In this document: positions 1 to 10,754 of the stretch, in pieces
How the letters are laid out: every line of letters starts with the position of its first letter
How positions within the stretch are numbered: the stretch's first letter is position 1
Assembly (NCBI GenBank): GCA_012845835.1
Contig: JABAKD010000026.1
Span: 8,604,558-8,668,557, forward strand
Source of the DNA: Undaria pinnatifida
Taxonomy: Eukaryota > Sar > Phaeophyceae > Laminariales > Alariaceae
DNA: 64,000 nt
Direction of reading: 5' to 3'
Translations under genes and position numbers: made by a program
Notes under the pieces: model-generated
Told to the model about the DNA's origin: nothing
What the model saw: only the letters and a program-made list of their open reading frames with translations
The model's database searches: none

Positions 1-138
1 GGCGATGCTGTGAAGGCGTTGCGCGATATGGCGACGACAGCAGTGTTGCCTTCGAGAGGGCGGACGGTTGGTAGGGAGGAGGAGGCATGGCATGCTCTCA
101 GGGAGGTGATGCCCGGGGCGGTTGAACGAATTGCCAAG
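1..138 (+). CDS. Gene A, internal exon at left window edge (unknown helical protein)
   Basis: The frame from base 1 is open for 46 codons and ends AAG followed by GTCAGT at 139, a good 5' splice site, leaving phase 0. The peptide (GDAVKALRDMATT... to ...VERIAK) is rich in Ala, Arg and Glu, as in an alpha-helical solenoid, but I do not recognise the family. The next plausible exon on this strand (5364) begins with a CAG acceptor in phase 0, so the two can join without breaking the frame. The start of the gene lies left of the window. The intron between would be 5.2 kb and full of mobile elements; further exons inside it cannot be excluded. Confidence 0.55.
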
Positions 139-2602
139 GTCAGTTTGGAAGAGCTTGTCTGCAATGTTATCGTCTTTGTGTGCTTGTGCTGCGTGTGCAG
201 TGTAGGTCTAATATTAGTATTTATTCGTGTTCCTTAAAGATTTGTTTTGTTTAGTTTGCTTCCTGTTCACCGTAATTTCTTAATTTCGGAGACAAACGAT
301 CGAAGCTACTCGCTACTGCTCGATGTTTTGATCGTGGTCTATTCGGGCCGTTGGGCGGGGACGTGCTTTTTTCGGGCTTGTAATACTGGCTTTCGAAGGC
401 GTCATAATCGGTCATGCGGGGGTGCAGTTTTCGGACAAATGGGGGACAATTAATGACAGTCACAGTGGGGTACATGATATATTTAGTAGATTTTGTGGGG
501 TATACCCTCCCCACGTTTCAGTCAAAAGGGGGGATTAGGTTGCCCCCTCCTACGCCGCGACCCCGTTAGCCCCAACACCGTGCCCGAAAAAAAAAGAAAG
601 AAATTGTGCGTGCTCGGTATGGGCTGCGGGCGCCATGACGGCGCGTCAGAATTGAATATTAGACCGTTTGGGGCGAGCGCGGGCGCGTTCCGCGGGCGTT
701 TTTTCTCTGTACACCAAAATGACCCGAAAACCTGGGGGTATACCCCCCTTTGACCATTTCCCCTTTGTACGACCCCCCCGATATCTCGGGGAGCGAGCGA
801 GCCGCCACCACCCACCACCCACCACCCACCCACCGACCTACCCACCACAGCAGCACAACAGCTGTGCAGCAATGCGTGCCGACCAATCCACAACGGCAGC
901 ACACAGCAGTGCAGCAGTACGCACCACAGCACCTCGGGTACGCGAGGAACTGGGTGGGGATTTCCACTTCCTTACGATTCTCCGCTTTCCTGGGGAGAGC
1001 CCGAGCCGTCCCCGGGAGAGCCTTTTTCCCGCTCCCCGCTCGCCGAGTTGGGAACCGTCGGCCGCTGTGTCGCCGGGGACACCGAGGGCTGATGTGTGAG
1101 GCGGGCATGGCACGGGCGCGCGGTCGCATACGCAGCTCGTACGGTACTCCTACCTGGTATATAGTAAAGCATAATCCGTACGAAGTTGGTGCTTCACAGT
1201 AGTTGCCAGTAGTTGCCAGTAGTTGCCAGTGGTATACTGTCTGTTGCTGAGCGAAGACAGCGCAACACAATCGCGCCGGAAAAGACAGAATAAGCTGCAA
1301 TTCAACACTCATCGTTGCCTCCCTTGCTCAGTCTAAGACAGACCGTGTTAGCGCAAATGTCGTGCATGCAAAACACACGGCTTACTCCCTGACAGAACCA
1401 CCCCGCTGCCGCCACAACTCCCAGACGAACAGCTCCCGAACGATTGGAGTCTGCCAGTGCGCTTGTTAATCTTGGTGACTTTCTCTAAGAGGCAGTCGCG
1501 CCTGTTACCATTGCATACGTAGTGAGCAGGAGGAGTGCTTGTGTTACAATGAAATAATAAAGGCGCAAAAAATAAATAAATCGTACAGAGGTTCGTTATT
1601 CCGAGCGCAGGGCAACAATAATAATGCAGGTTCACCTGTACTTCCAATCAACGTTGTTATTTCGAGCGCAAACAAAACGCACCTGTTACACTGTTGCGAG
1701 GAGTGAGCGGCGCGCGGTCCTCCGCGGGTTCTTCCCTATTGATCGACCAGGCGTCGCTGGAAGTGTCAGCAATAGACTTACGTTTGTCACCAGCCGCAGG
1801 TCGTGTCTTAAAACTGGTCGCCGGCAGCCAGCTCCCCAGCACCACGGCTGGGCGACACACTCACGTGGTGTCTTGAACTGGTCGTCGGCTGCCAGCTCCC
1901 CAGCACCATGAACAGACGACGCATTCTCAGCACCAGCAACAGACAGCGAAACTCCAGCACCAGCACCAGCACCAGACGTTGCGCAGCCTGTGGTCCCAGC
2001 CGTGCTGTCGCTCGCGCGCGTCGAACGAGCCTGCGCGACAATGGCGAAGCCGCCTGCAACCCCCTCAGCAGCAGCAAGACCAGTGGTCGCAGCTGTTTCG
2101 GAAGGATCGGCAGCCCCAGTAGCCCCAGAAGTAGCGGCTCTCACGCCCGAAGAACCATCGCTCGTACCTCGAGCAACGTTACCCTTCCTCGTGTGCATTT
2201 GCGAAATTCCACGGGGAAGCTTGACACCGTGCAGTTGCGAGCGGTCTTACAGGTGAAGCTTTTCGCAGGCCTCACGTCGATTTTTAATACGCAACATGCG
2301 CCTTGCCCACATCTAGTTAAACGTCATCTGGCAGAACGACAGCTGCGTCAGCTAGCCATTACACGAAACGACAGCTGCGACCACTCCAACGAAACGTCAG
2401 CTGTGACGTTCAACATGTGTGAAAAGACTACCGACCAGCGGCGAAAGGCCCGCCAGCAGGAGGGAAAACCATGAAAGGTCCGCCAGCAGGCACGGAAGCC
2501 TTACCGGCCAGCCGCATCGAATTGGTACATGGTTCTATATTTGTTGTCGCACTGGTGGCACTTTTTTGGCTGACACGGTTTCTGAACGATGGGGGTCCTT
2601 TT
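139..2602. other. Non-coding stretch, probably intron of gene A
   Basis: No convincing exon is seen. It holds a CCACCA-rich tract (about 800-845), three copies of a 10-11 bp unit AGTTGCCAGT (1199-1231), a 33-bp direct repeat (about 1810-1842 and 1876-1908) and a CAGCTG-rich stretch (2330-2410). Overlapping Ala/Pro/Ser-rich open frames on both strands at 1690-2470 look like composition effects, although an exon around 1990-2205 (plus) cannot be ruled out. Confidence 0.4.
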
Positions 2603-2691
2603 CCCCTTTAGAAGCGCACCCATGTTTTCTGGGGACACACTACTGTACTTGAAACTAGTGCGGGATAGTTTTTGCTGTGGTCCAAAGATTA
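2603..2691 (+). repeat. Degenerate copy of the 82-bp TTAA MITE
   Basis: It starts CCCCTTTAGA and keeps the spaced blocks GGGGACA and TACTTGAAACTAGT, which align with the intact copies at 5667, 19856 and 41642. The right end is eroded where foldback element FB1 begins. Confidence 0.4.
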
Positions 2692-2692
2692 T

Positions 2693-3711
2693 AAAACCCA
2701 AAGCCGTGGGAAGTTGGTTCTTGTTTTGCAACGTGTTTTGCTTTATACCTTTAATAGCGCATGGGATTGTGTTTCACGAAAGTACTTTTAATTTTCTCCA
2801 AAATGATTTCTTGGCGAGGTACACTATTAGTAGTACGGTATACTATTAATAGTAAGGTACAGTACGGTATACTACCAGGGGGAAGGGGGGGGGGCGGGGA
2901 GGGGACTGGGGGAGGGGGGGAGGGGGGAGGGGGGGAGGGGGGAGGGGGAAAGGGAGGAAGGGGGGAGGGGCGGAAGGGGGAGCGTCATGCCCAAGAGACT
3001 GAAGTCTGGGTTTGGCCATCATCGTATTGAAAGTTGTGGGCTTTCTAATGGCCATCACAAGATAGCATAAGACCGCCCTGACTTCTTCGCCATGTTGCGT
3101 TCTCTCCCAGGTGCCATTGATGATGGACGTGATACTCTCTGTTAGCCCAATGCCATCCTTAGCCAGTTCCTAGGGTCTGCTAGTATGACATTTTTCTTTC
3201 TTTTCTTTTTCTATTTCTTTTTTCTTTTTTTCTCTTCTTCTTTCCTTGTTTTCCTGTCTTGTCTTTTCTTGCTTTTCTTGTCTTTTTCTTCTCTTTGCTT
3301 GCCTTTTTCGTCTTGTTTCGTTTTTTCTTCTCTTTTCTTTCCTTTCCTTTATCTTCTTTTCTTTGCTTTGTTTCTTTTTCTCCAATTGACTTATGCCTGT
3401 CGTGCGTATGCGTAGTGATAAATACTACGTGTAGTATATACGTGGTAGTCTTCATTGGGTGGCAATCGGAATATTTGGTTTCTCCAGGCGTGAGTAGTGA
3501 GACGTATGCACCGGCCTGGACCTGGCACATCGTAGACTGACTCCCGATTTCACTTTTATATGTTTCTGGTGGAGGCATGAATTGCGTCAGCTGTGATATA
3601 TGCGTGTACCACCTTGGGCTGTGTGTGTTTTTTCCCTGGGGTATTCCTCAGCTCCAGAGTGACTGGAGCCTGTCCTGTGACCACGGACTTGATTATGCGA
3701 GTTAATGTGAG

Positions 3712-3755
<44 letters not shown>

Positions 3756-4774
3756 CTACCAATGGTATACAACTCCTCAGGTGAGGAGCCTCGGATTTGA
3801 ATGGCTGCACTCCTATAATACCATTAGTATTAATAGTAGTATTATTAATAGTATGATTGTAGTACTCTTTGTAGCACCATTTGTAGTACTAGTAGTACCG
3901 CAGTAATGTAGTACTACTGAGTGTATTTGTAGCACCATTTTTTAGTGGTACTACTAGTAGTACTACGGTACTACTGGTACTACAAATGGTGCTACAAATA
4001 GTACTACAATCATACTATTAATAATATGCGTCGCAGGTACACTTTCTACCGTTACGTAGGCAGATCTTCTCGTGAAGATTTGTATGAACGGTAGCCGTTC
4101 CAGAGGTATTGGATATTGTGTCTTGTTGTACTAAAAGTGGCCGTGGAGTCTCCGCAGATTCTGATGACAGAGAGGCGGGTAATCACGTTTCCCGCTGACA
4201 AGTAATCACTGCCGATTCTCTGTTTTGGCCTACGAAGCACCTCGTTGCCTCGAGGCACTTCTATTGTTACCGTCGCTTGGTTCGCCGTCGAACCTTGCCC
4301 CAACCTGGCGTGTCCTCCACGCTACGAAGGACAAGAAGAGAAGTAGTTGCAAGTTGCGAGTCGAACCTGGGTTACCCCAACCCCTCACTAATGGCATTAT
4401 ATATTAATTGTACGAACCACTACTATTAATAATACTACGGTACTAGTAGTACTACAATTGGTGCTACAAATGGTACTATAATAATACTACTACAGTACTA
4501 TTAATACTAATGGTATTATATGAGTGCAACCATTCAACCCCCGAGGCTCCTCACCTGAGGAGTTGTATACTATTAATACTGTACCGTACTGTACCTTACT
4601 ATTAATAGTATACCGTACTATTAATATTAATAGTATACCTTACCTCACCAAGAAATCATTTTGGAGTTAATTATAAGTGCTTTCGTGATGAACAATCCCA
4701 TGCCCTATTATAGTCTAGATATACAGCGACACACATTGCAAAACAAGAACCAACTTCCCACGGTCATGGGTATT
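2693..4774. mobile_element. Foldback (long inverted-repeat) element FB1
   Basis: The segment 2693-2877 plus 3762 to about 4025 is the reverse complement of about 4388-4774, at roughly 80-85% by eye. The arms include the blocks CCGTGGGAAGTTGGTTCTTG and ACTCCTCAGGTGAGGAGCC. The left arm has a second hairpin inside it (about 3858-4018), rich in GTAGTAC/GTACTAC. The centre (about 4026-4387) is single-copy and has no transposase frame. The left arm is split by a non-LTR retrotransposon (2878-3754). A further GTA/TAC-rich block follows at 4777-4856. It is probably a non-autonomous DNA element; the superfamily is unknown. Confidence 0.7.
2878..3754 (+). mobile_element. Non-LTR retrotransposon, 5'-truncated copy NL1 with (AAC)n tail
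   Basis: The segment begins in a G-rich tract matching the Gly-rich end of the reverse transcriptase frame of copy NL2. It then carries the shared 3' UTR (CCCAAGAGACTGAAGTCTGG at about 2990, a T/C-rich block, GGACCTGGCACATCGTAG) and ends in (AAC)n. It is bounded by a 7-bp target-site duplication ACTACCA (2871-2877 and 3755-3761). Removing the element and one duplicate restores the FB1 arm to the same length as the opposite arm. It is therefore a dead-on-arrival insertion younger than FB1. Confidence 0.85.
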
Positions 4775-4862
4775 AGTGGTGCTACTAGTAGTAGTACTAC
4801 AATTGCAGTAGTAGTATTTGTAGTGCTATTTGCAGTACTATTGTTAATAGTAGCATGCGTCT

Positions 4863-5363
4863 AGGTTAAGGACGGGTGCAAGCGGGTTGCAGTGAGCGAG
4901 CGGTGGCTCGCTTCCCCACGTCACGACTCTGTTCACTTGTCGGTCTAGAGATGCAAGCTGTCGCTCGGTGTCACTCGGCGTAACTTACTCCGTTTACCGA
5001 GGCAAGTGCATGCGCCCTCGCTTGCGAATAGCTTCTCTCGGTCACCCGCCACCTTTTTTTTGCGGGGTGTTTTTCGTGTTTTATCACGTACCACTAGAGT
5101 TTGATGTGTCCCCACGTAGTAGGTTTTAGGTTTAGGAGTACATATTCGAAGTTATGGACCCTTTTCAAGTGTACAGCACGTGATATTCGCAAATCTCGCA
5201 GAAATTTAGCAACAAATCGCTCGATGGGTTGAAGGCATGGCGGTGGAATGCCAGCTGCAACGAAAACCGTACACTTGGTTCAAGTAGTTTGTCTCGAAAA
5301 GGTGGCTCCAGTTTGGCAGGGGCTGTAAAACCCCTGGGCCTGTTTTGACACACGCCTCCGCAG
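4863..5363. other. Non-coding stretch before the 5364 exon
   Basis: Apart from repeated CTCGC/CTCGGT-like words around 4890-5040, nothing recognisable is seen. The end (5345-5363) is a pyrimidine-leaning acceptor ending CCTCCGCAG. Confidence 0.4.
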
Positions 5364-6743
5364 GCTTTGGGAAGCATCAACAGATACAGCGGGGATGCGG
5401 CGAAGGAAGTTCTCAAGGCGGCGGCGTGGCTGGTGACAGCGGCGCAAGAAGAAGTGCTGCCACACCGCGAGCGACTGGGTAAGCGCGCGAATGGTTGAGG
5501 GGGTTAACCGCGCAGCCATTGAAAAAAGGGTGTTATTCGTATATATATATATGATAATTATCGGCACCCGTGGTACCCAACCGATGCGTGCCACGATGGG
5601 GGTATACCCTTGGTATGGTATACCACTTTTTGGCTATTTTTTTTTCTGAACAGCGGGGCTCCTTAGCCCCTTTACAACTGGAAACCCCTTTTTGGAGGAC
5701 AGATTACTTGGAATTAGTATAGGAAGGGGCTTTGGGGCTCTAAAGGGGTTATAACCCATAACCCTCGGATTGTCATTCTTGTTTTGCAATGTGATTTTTT
5801 TGGTATGCCCAGGCCAAGGATTTATTCATTACAATGGTTGAACTTTCAATTTGCCCAATTTTTTTTGTTGGGGGGTTGTATAGAGTAGGTTATCAAGCAA
5901 CTGCCCTCAGAAGGCGAAAAAGAGCCAGTGCACCTCTACCTGTGGATGTGTCAGCTACCTCCTTTTTACAAGTACACCCGCGTTTTCGGGTATGCATTAC
6001 TTGGAATTAGTATAGCATTTTTTTTTTCCAGCGGTGAAAGGGATAACTAAGCGATTTACTTGTTTGCTGGCATTAAGTTGAAACGTGTTCGCGTTGATCC
6101 GTCGTCCCCGATGTCCTTCCTAGGAATTGCCGTGGTGGAGTGTGCCACAAGCCAAGGTCGTGCAAGCCGCGGCGGCAGCGGTAGCAGCAGCGGCATCGAA
6201 AATAACGACAAGATGCGGTTGTGTCTGAGAGCGATCCGCGCTCTCGTTGCCGTCCAAGAGGGTGCCGCGGGTGCCACCGGTGGGGATGTTCCCACCGAGT
6301 CGTCGTCCGCCGCGTCGACCGGCCGCTTCGCAGAGGCGGCCCTGGAGTTGACCTGTGCCGTGGTGGAGAGGGAGTGGGTTGGAAGGTCGGGGGAGGGAGG
6401 GGACGGGGGGCATAGCACGAAGGGAAAACAAGGAGGGGAAGACGAAGAGGTGAGAGAATGAAAACGAGTGTCTCGCACATCCAGTAGGTCTCGATCTAGA
6501 GAGGTCTTGATCACGATCTTTAGGTTGATTGTTAATACACCAGGTATCCTTTTGGCCGCTTTTGTACGTTGTGCAAGAGCCGGGTCATGAAGGTCCCGCC
6601 TGGCAAACATGTGCACAAGGCCCTTGTCTTACAGGTTCACAGCAGGCGAGGTCGGCATGAAGACAGGCAGTTCCAGCCAGCATCTTATTTTTCGCGACGT
6701 GAAGATTCTTGCGGAGTTTAATAGTTTTGCAGCTCGACAATAA
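5364..6743 (+). CDS. Gene A, C-terminal exons (unknown helical protein)
   Basis: Proposed exons are 5364-5478 (CAG acceptor, donor GTAAGC, 38 codons plus one base), 6052-6449 (132 codons after two bases, donor GTGAGA) and 6651-6743 ending in TAA. The phases (0, 1, 0) agree. Exon one reads ALGSINRYSGDAAKEV..., a strongly amphipathic helix pattern. The second reads ...SPMSFLGIAVVECATS... with a Gly/Ser linker and helical segments such as LCLRAIRALVAVQEG. The last reads VGMKTGSSSQHLIFRDV... to FAARQ-stop. The 6052 acceptor is weak; a stronger one (CCAG at 6031) would stop after 16 codons. The last exon could instead begin at 6635 after CTTACAG if a different upstream donor is used. The intron at 5479-6051 holds a MITE. 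The family is not recognised. Moderate confidence in the exons, low in the exact junctions. Confidence 0.5.
5667..5748 (+). mobile_element. 82-bp TTAA MITE, copy 1
   Basis: The 82-bp body starts CCCCTTTACAACTGG and ends CTCTAAAGGGG, flanked by TTAG and TTAT (decayed TTAA). The length is identical to the copies at 18864, 19856 and 41642. Confidence 0.7.
5753..5945 (+). repeat. Single-copy relative of the 57-kb tandem array segment
   Basis: The words TGTCATTCTTGTTTTGCAAT and, further on, CCCTCAGAAGGCGAAAAA match the ends of the array region at 56940-57570, where the first part has been amplified. The same first part resembles the arms of FB1. Confidence 0.55.
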
Positions 6744-7203
6744 TTGACACTGTCATGGAGGAGATGGTGGTGGTGGTTGTGGTGATTGAGTCACGGTCAG
6801 TCTTGGGTGCGCGAGCCCCCGTCCTCTGGATGGCCCGCAAACGAATCTGGTTTTCGCGTGGTAGCACTGCGGTGCGGTGCGTCCGCCGACGCGCGTGTGT
6901 GGTCACCGGCCACCTCACGCTTGTATTTCACCGCAAGCCCCCCAAGAACACCAGCCCCGCGCGTTGATTTGATAAACATCTTCCCAGCAAATTTTCGTTT
7001 ACGTTCGCCCCTCCTCCCCCGCCCCCCTTCCCCTCTTGCTTCCCGCGAAAAACGTGTTCCTGGCAAGCGTTTGTTTGCTTCCGCCTCCTCCGCCCCCCCC
7101 CTCTTTTCTTGCTTCCCGCAAAATATATCTTCCTAGTATTTTCGTTTACGTTCGCCCGCCTCCCCCCCCCCCCTAGTTTGCGTTCGCCACCCCCCCCCCC
7201 CCG
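6744..7203. repeat. Non-coding stretch ending in pyrimidine-rich tandem repeat
   Basis: Positions 6744-6985 show nothing clear. From about 6990, two to three imperfect units contain TTTTCGTTTACGTTCGCC, long C runs and CTTGCTTCCCGC. The C runs abut the left end of FB2, and a similar G-rich block abuts its right end, so they may belong to the element. Confidence 0.5.
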
Positions 7204-8664
7204 CTTAATATATACCTGGTATATAATAGTTGGCCTCGGTTGGCAACGAGGCTGTAAAACGTTATGTGCATATTGAGGTTGGCGTTGGTCGGCAACGACG
7301 CAGTAAGACATGCCAATCACCGCGTGAGCTAGACAACCACGGATGCCGTTTTTTTGTTTGTTTGTTTTTTTGGCGGTCACAATGCGGCCACCATGATGGT
7401 TTTCTCGTTACTACGGTAGATCATATTGTGCGGGGTGGAGAATCCTAACTCCGCGCAAGGGGAATGATCGCATCACGTCGTGTGAAAATGGTAGGGCACC
7501 CACGAGGTAGTTACATATTAACACCCATTGCTGTCTCTGGAGTGGCCACAGCAGAAAACAAAGTATAACTCATTGGTGCTGCCACCTCACGGCGCTTCGC
7601 GCTTGGTGCAAGCAATGCTTGCCTGGCTGGTGAAAACCCGACGTACTCCGTCCCGGCATAGTAGGGATGCGAGGGTCATTGGTCATACGACTACGGCCAT
7701 GCACAAACTGAGTACACCGCCAACCCCCTCTTCATCTCCCCCCCACCCCCTCCCCTCTTTCTTCCCGCAAAGTCGATAATCACAGTGGTGGAAGCACACT
7801 TAACTTTGGCGGCGCTGCTGCGATCGAGTATGCGAGTGCCCGGCTTGGGGCCACACGGCGAGCGGCCACCGGTGGCGGATCGGTTAGCGAAAGTGGCGTG
7901 GTCGTTCGCCTACCGCGTAAGGAAGGCGGCACAACCAGGGGCATCCGCTTGCCTGGCGGATGATGACATCATGTTGCTGTGCCAGGGATCTGAGGTGCTG
8001 GAAGCTCTGACAGAATGCGCGCAAGAGTTCTTCGAGGCGGGCGAGAACTGTGAGTCTAAATTTCGAGCATAATTCGAAGGCGCAGGGGGGGGGGGGGGGG
8101 GGTGTACTCTGTGCATGGCCGTAGTCGTATGACCATAGATCCTCGCATCCCTACTATGCCGGGATGGAGCACGTCGGGTTTCACCAAACAGGCAGACATT
8201 GCTTGCACCAAGCGCGAAGCGCCGTGAGGTGTTCGGCGAGTCGCATGAAGGGTGAACTGCATCCTTCCAAAAACCGCTCAGTCCGGCACCTTGTGCCTAT
8301 TTTCTTGCTCATGGATGATTGCGCCAATGAGCTTCTTTGTTTTGTGGTGTAGCCACTCCAGAGACAGCAATAGGTATTACTAGGTAGTAACTGCCTCGTG
8401 AGTGCCTTACCACATTCACACTACGTGAAGTGATCGTTCCCCTTGTGCGGAGTTAGGGTTCTCCACCCGCACAATATGATCTAACTCGATAACCATCATG
8501 GTGACCGCCAAAAAAAAACAAAAAACGGCACCCTGGTTGTCTAGCACACGCAGTTACTGGCATGTTTTATAGCGTCGTCGCCAACCAACGCCAACCCCAA
8601 TATACATGTATTGTTTTTCAGCGTCGGCGCCAACCGAGGCCAACTATTATACATATATTTTAAG
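7204..8664. mobile_element. Foldback element FB2 enclosing an exon-like centre
   Basis: The left arm (7204-7718) and right arm (8101-8664) are inverted copies of about 80-85% identity. The outer ends read CTTAATATAT... and ...ATATTTTAAG, with GTTGGCCTCGGTTGGC just inside. Both arms share GGTGGAGAA(T/C)CCTAACTCCGC and the inner block GGCATAGTAGGGATGCGAGG. C or G runs lie at both edges. The central 380 bp hold the exon-like segment 7786-8049 and a G18 run (8085-8102). No transposase is visible. The inner arm block also occurs alone at 15336 and 60423. Confidence 0.75.
7786..8049 (+). CDS. Exon-like segment inside foldback element FB2
   Basis: A 264-nt open segment lies between an acceptor (ATCACAG) and a consensus donor (GTGAGT at 8050). 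It is symmetric, phase 1 at both ends, encoding 87 whole codons. The peptide runs VEAHLTLAALLRSSMRV... through LADDDIMLLCQGSEVLEAL to EFFEAGEN and looks helical and acidic like gene A. It may be a host exon captured between the FB2 arms, or a real exon of gene A around which two repeat copies inserted. The family is not recognised. Confidence 0.45.
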
Positions 8665-9044
8665 AGGGGGGTAGGCGCAGGGGGGGGGGGGGGTACTATT
8701 GCGCTGGGCGGGGGCGGGGGCTTTAGTTTCACGTGTTTGTGCGTGTCGGGTAGTTTTCATGGGTGACCACCGGTCCATACGACAGTTTCCTTCGTGACGT
8801 GTCGTAAAACGTGTACAAGTGTGTCAATGTACCAGTTTGTCTCTACGGTATATATTAATGTTACATTGTTCAGATATCTACTTCGTATTACAATGTACCG
8901 GGTGCGAGGTACTGGTAGATGACACCTGTTGCATATTATAAGACATAAGACGCACGTGGTTAAGTGGTACTCACGGTTCCTACATGTTCAATTTGCAACT
9001 CTCAAATAGCAGTGCACCAGGTACTAGTAAATGTATAGTGTGAC
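8665..9044. other. Non-coding stretch
   Basis: It has a G-rich flank next to FB2 (8665-8722), then AT-balanced sequence with nothing recognisable. Confidence 0.4.
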
Positions 9045-9791
9045 GTGCGCAGGGCTCAGCAGCGTTTGCGCAACGCCAAGCAAGAGGGACGCGGGAAAAA
9101 CAGCAGGGCTACTACGCATGTTCTACACATACGCTTCCAGCGGTACAAGATGGAAATCTATGACCGCCCGGGTGTGCGCTTAAGGTTGAAGGTGCGGTTG
9201 CTGAAAGCCGAGGTGATCGAGACACTACTCTACGGTTGCATGACGTCTAGCCCGAACAAGCCTGACTATGACAGGCTACGACGGGTTCACCATTCCACGC
9301 TCCTCCGATGCCTCGGATGGCGGAAGCGGAAGCGAGACGACCACACCCTATCGTACGCCGACGCGCTTGCCAAGACAGCTTCCGAGAGCATAAAGGCGGT
9401 AGTGCGCAAACGGAGGATATTGTTTGCGGGATTCGTAGCACGTATGGGGGAGGAGCGTCTGCCACAGAGGGTGATGTTTGGGGAGCTTGTTGGTGGTAAG
9501 GGCTACTCAAGGGGGCAAGAGAAGGACTGGTTCGTTCACCTGAAGGAGGATATTTCGGTCTTTGGAATGAAATTCGAAGGGTGGCGAAAGGCCGCTCAGA
9601 AGGCCGGCAGATGGTTTCGACGGGTAAAGGAAGGGGCCGAGTTAATGCGGAAATGGAATGAGGCAGAGAAACGAAGAGCTGCAGAGCGACGCGCAAAGGC
9701 CGCGGCAGCACCATCCACCGTCGGCATCCCTAAACGGCCGGGGGGAGGGGGGGGGGGCGGGGACGGGGGGGCGTCCTGCCCAAGAGACTGA
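9045..9791 (+). pseudogene. Non-LTR reverse transcriptase, C-terminal remnant
   Basis: About 248 codons are open to a TGA at 9789. The segments LKAEVIETLLYGCMTSSP, YDRLRRVHHSTLLRCLGWRKR, RRILFAGFVARMGEERLP and RVMFGELVGGKGYS are characteristic of the region after the polymerase domain in algal and oomycete non-LTR elements (family knowledge from memory). The catalytic fingers and palm are absent, and the frame simply runs into non-matching sequence upstream, so the copy is 5'-truncated. The C-terminus is Gly-rich because of a G-run tract that also begins copy NL1. Not functional. Confidence 0.8.
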
Positions 9792-10469
9792 AGTCTGGGT
9801 CTGGCCATCATCGTCTTGAAGTTTTTGGGCTTTCCAATGGCCGTCACAAGCTAGCGTAACGCCGCTCTGACTTCTTCGCCTTCGTGCGTTCTCCCCCCAG
9901 TGCCATTGATGCACTTGTTACCCTCTATGAGCCCATTGCCGTCTTTAGTTGCTTCCTGGGGTCTGCTCGTATGACGTTTTTTCCCTTTTCCTTTCCTTGC
10001 TTCCTCCTCATGTCTTGTCTTGTCTTTTCTTTCCTTTCCTTTTTCGCTTTATTTTATTTTAGTTTTTTCCGTTTCCTTTCTCTTCTTTTCTTTTCTTTTC
10101 TTTGTTTTTTTCCGATTTACTTGAGTCTGACGTGCGTGCGCGTAGTGATAGGCACTACGTGTAATATATACGTGGTAGTCTTCCCTGGGTAGCAAGCTGG
10201 TATAGTCCGTTTTTTCAGGCGCGAGTAGTGAGACGTATGCACCAGTATGGACCTGGCACATCGTAGGCTGACTCCCGATTTAACTTTTTGTGTGTTTCTG
10301 GCGGAGACATGAATTGCGTCAGCTGTGATATACGACGTATGCGTGTACCGCCTTTGTTCTGTGTTTTTTCCCTGGGGTATTCCTTAGCTCCAGAGTGACT
10401 GGAGCCTGTCTATGACCACGGACTTGATTATGCGAGTTAATGTGAGAACAACAACAATAACAACAACAC
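9045..10469 (+). mobile_element. Non-LTR retrotransposon copy NL2 with (AAC)n tail
   Basis: After the reverse transcriptase remnant, the 3' UTR (9792 to about 10440) matches NL1 and NL3 over several hundred bases and ends GTTAATGTGAGAACAACAAC. It is the longest copy of this family in the window. It ends directly against the MITE at 10473. Confidence 0.8.
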
Positions 10470-10472
10470 ATA

Positions 10473-10742
10473 GGGGCCCCTCAATAAGGCGGTCTGAGTA
10501 AGGCGGTATTCCGATATAGGGCGGTCGAAATCGCTTGGCGCAATCCGGGAATACTTAATAATTGCACTCGTAACGTGGAATGAATAAGGCGGCTTCCCCC
10601 TATAAAGGCGGTCACATTGCTCTCTATACCACACCACCGCCTTACTGGGGGAGTAGGACCCGCGCCCGCTATGAGATGTCCGTTGTCAGTCTAGTTTGTC
10701 CCGTCAGAGCCTCATTAGACGTAATACATAGTGGTTTTACTG
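10473..10742 (+). mobile_element. MITE-like element with AAGGCGG subterminal repeats
   Basis: It lies between TA dinucleotides (10471-10472 and 10743-10744). The left part has AATAAGGCGG, AGTAAGGCGG and TAGGGCGG; the right end reads TGGTTTTACTG. A related copy lies inverted at about 57590-57850. TA targets and such ends fit the Tc1/mariner-pogo group, but the two ends do not match each other well. Confidence 0.4.
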
Positions 10743-10754
10743 TATTATCAAGTG

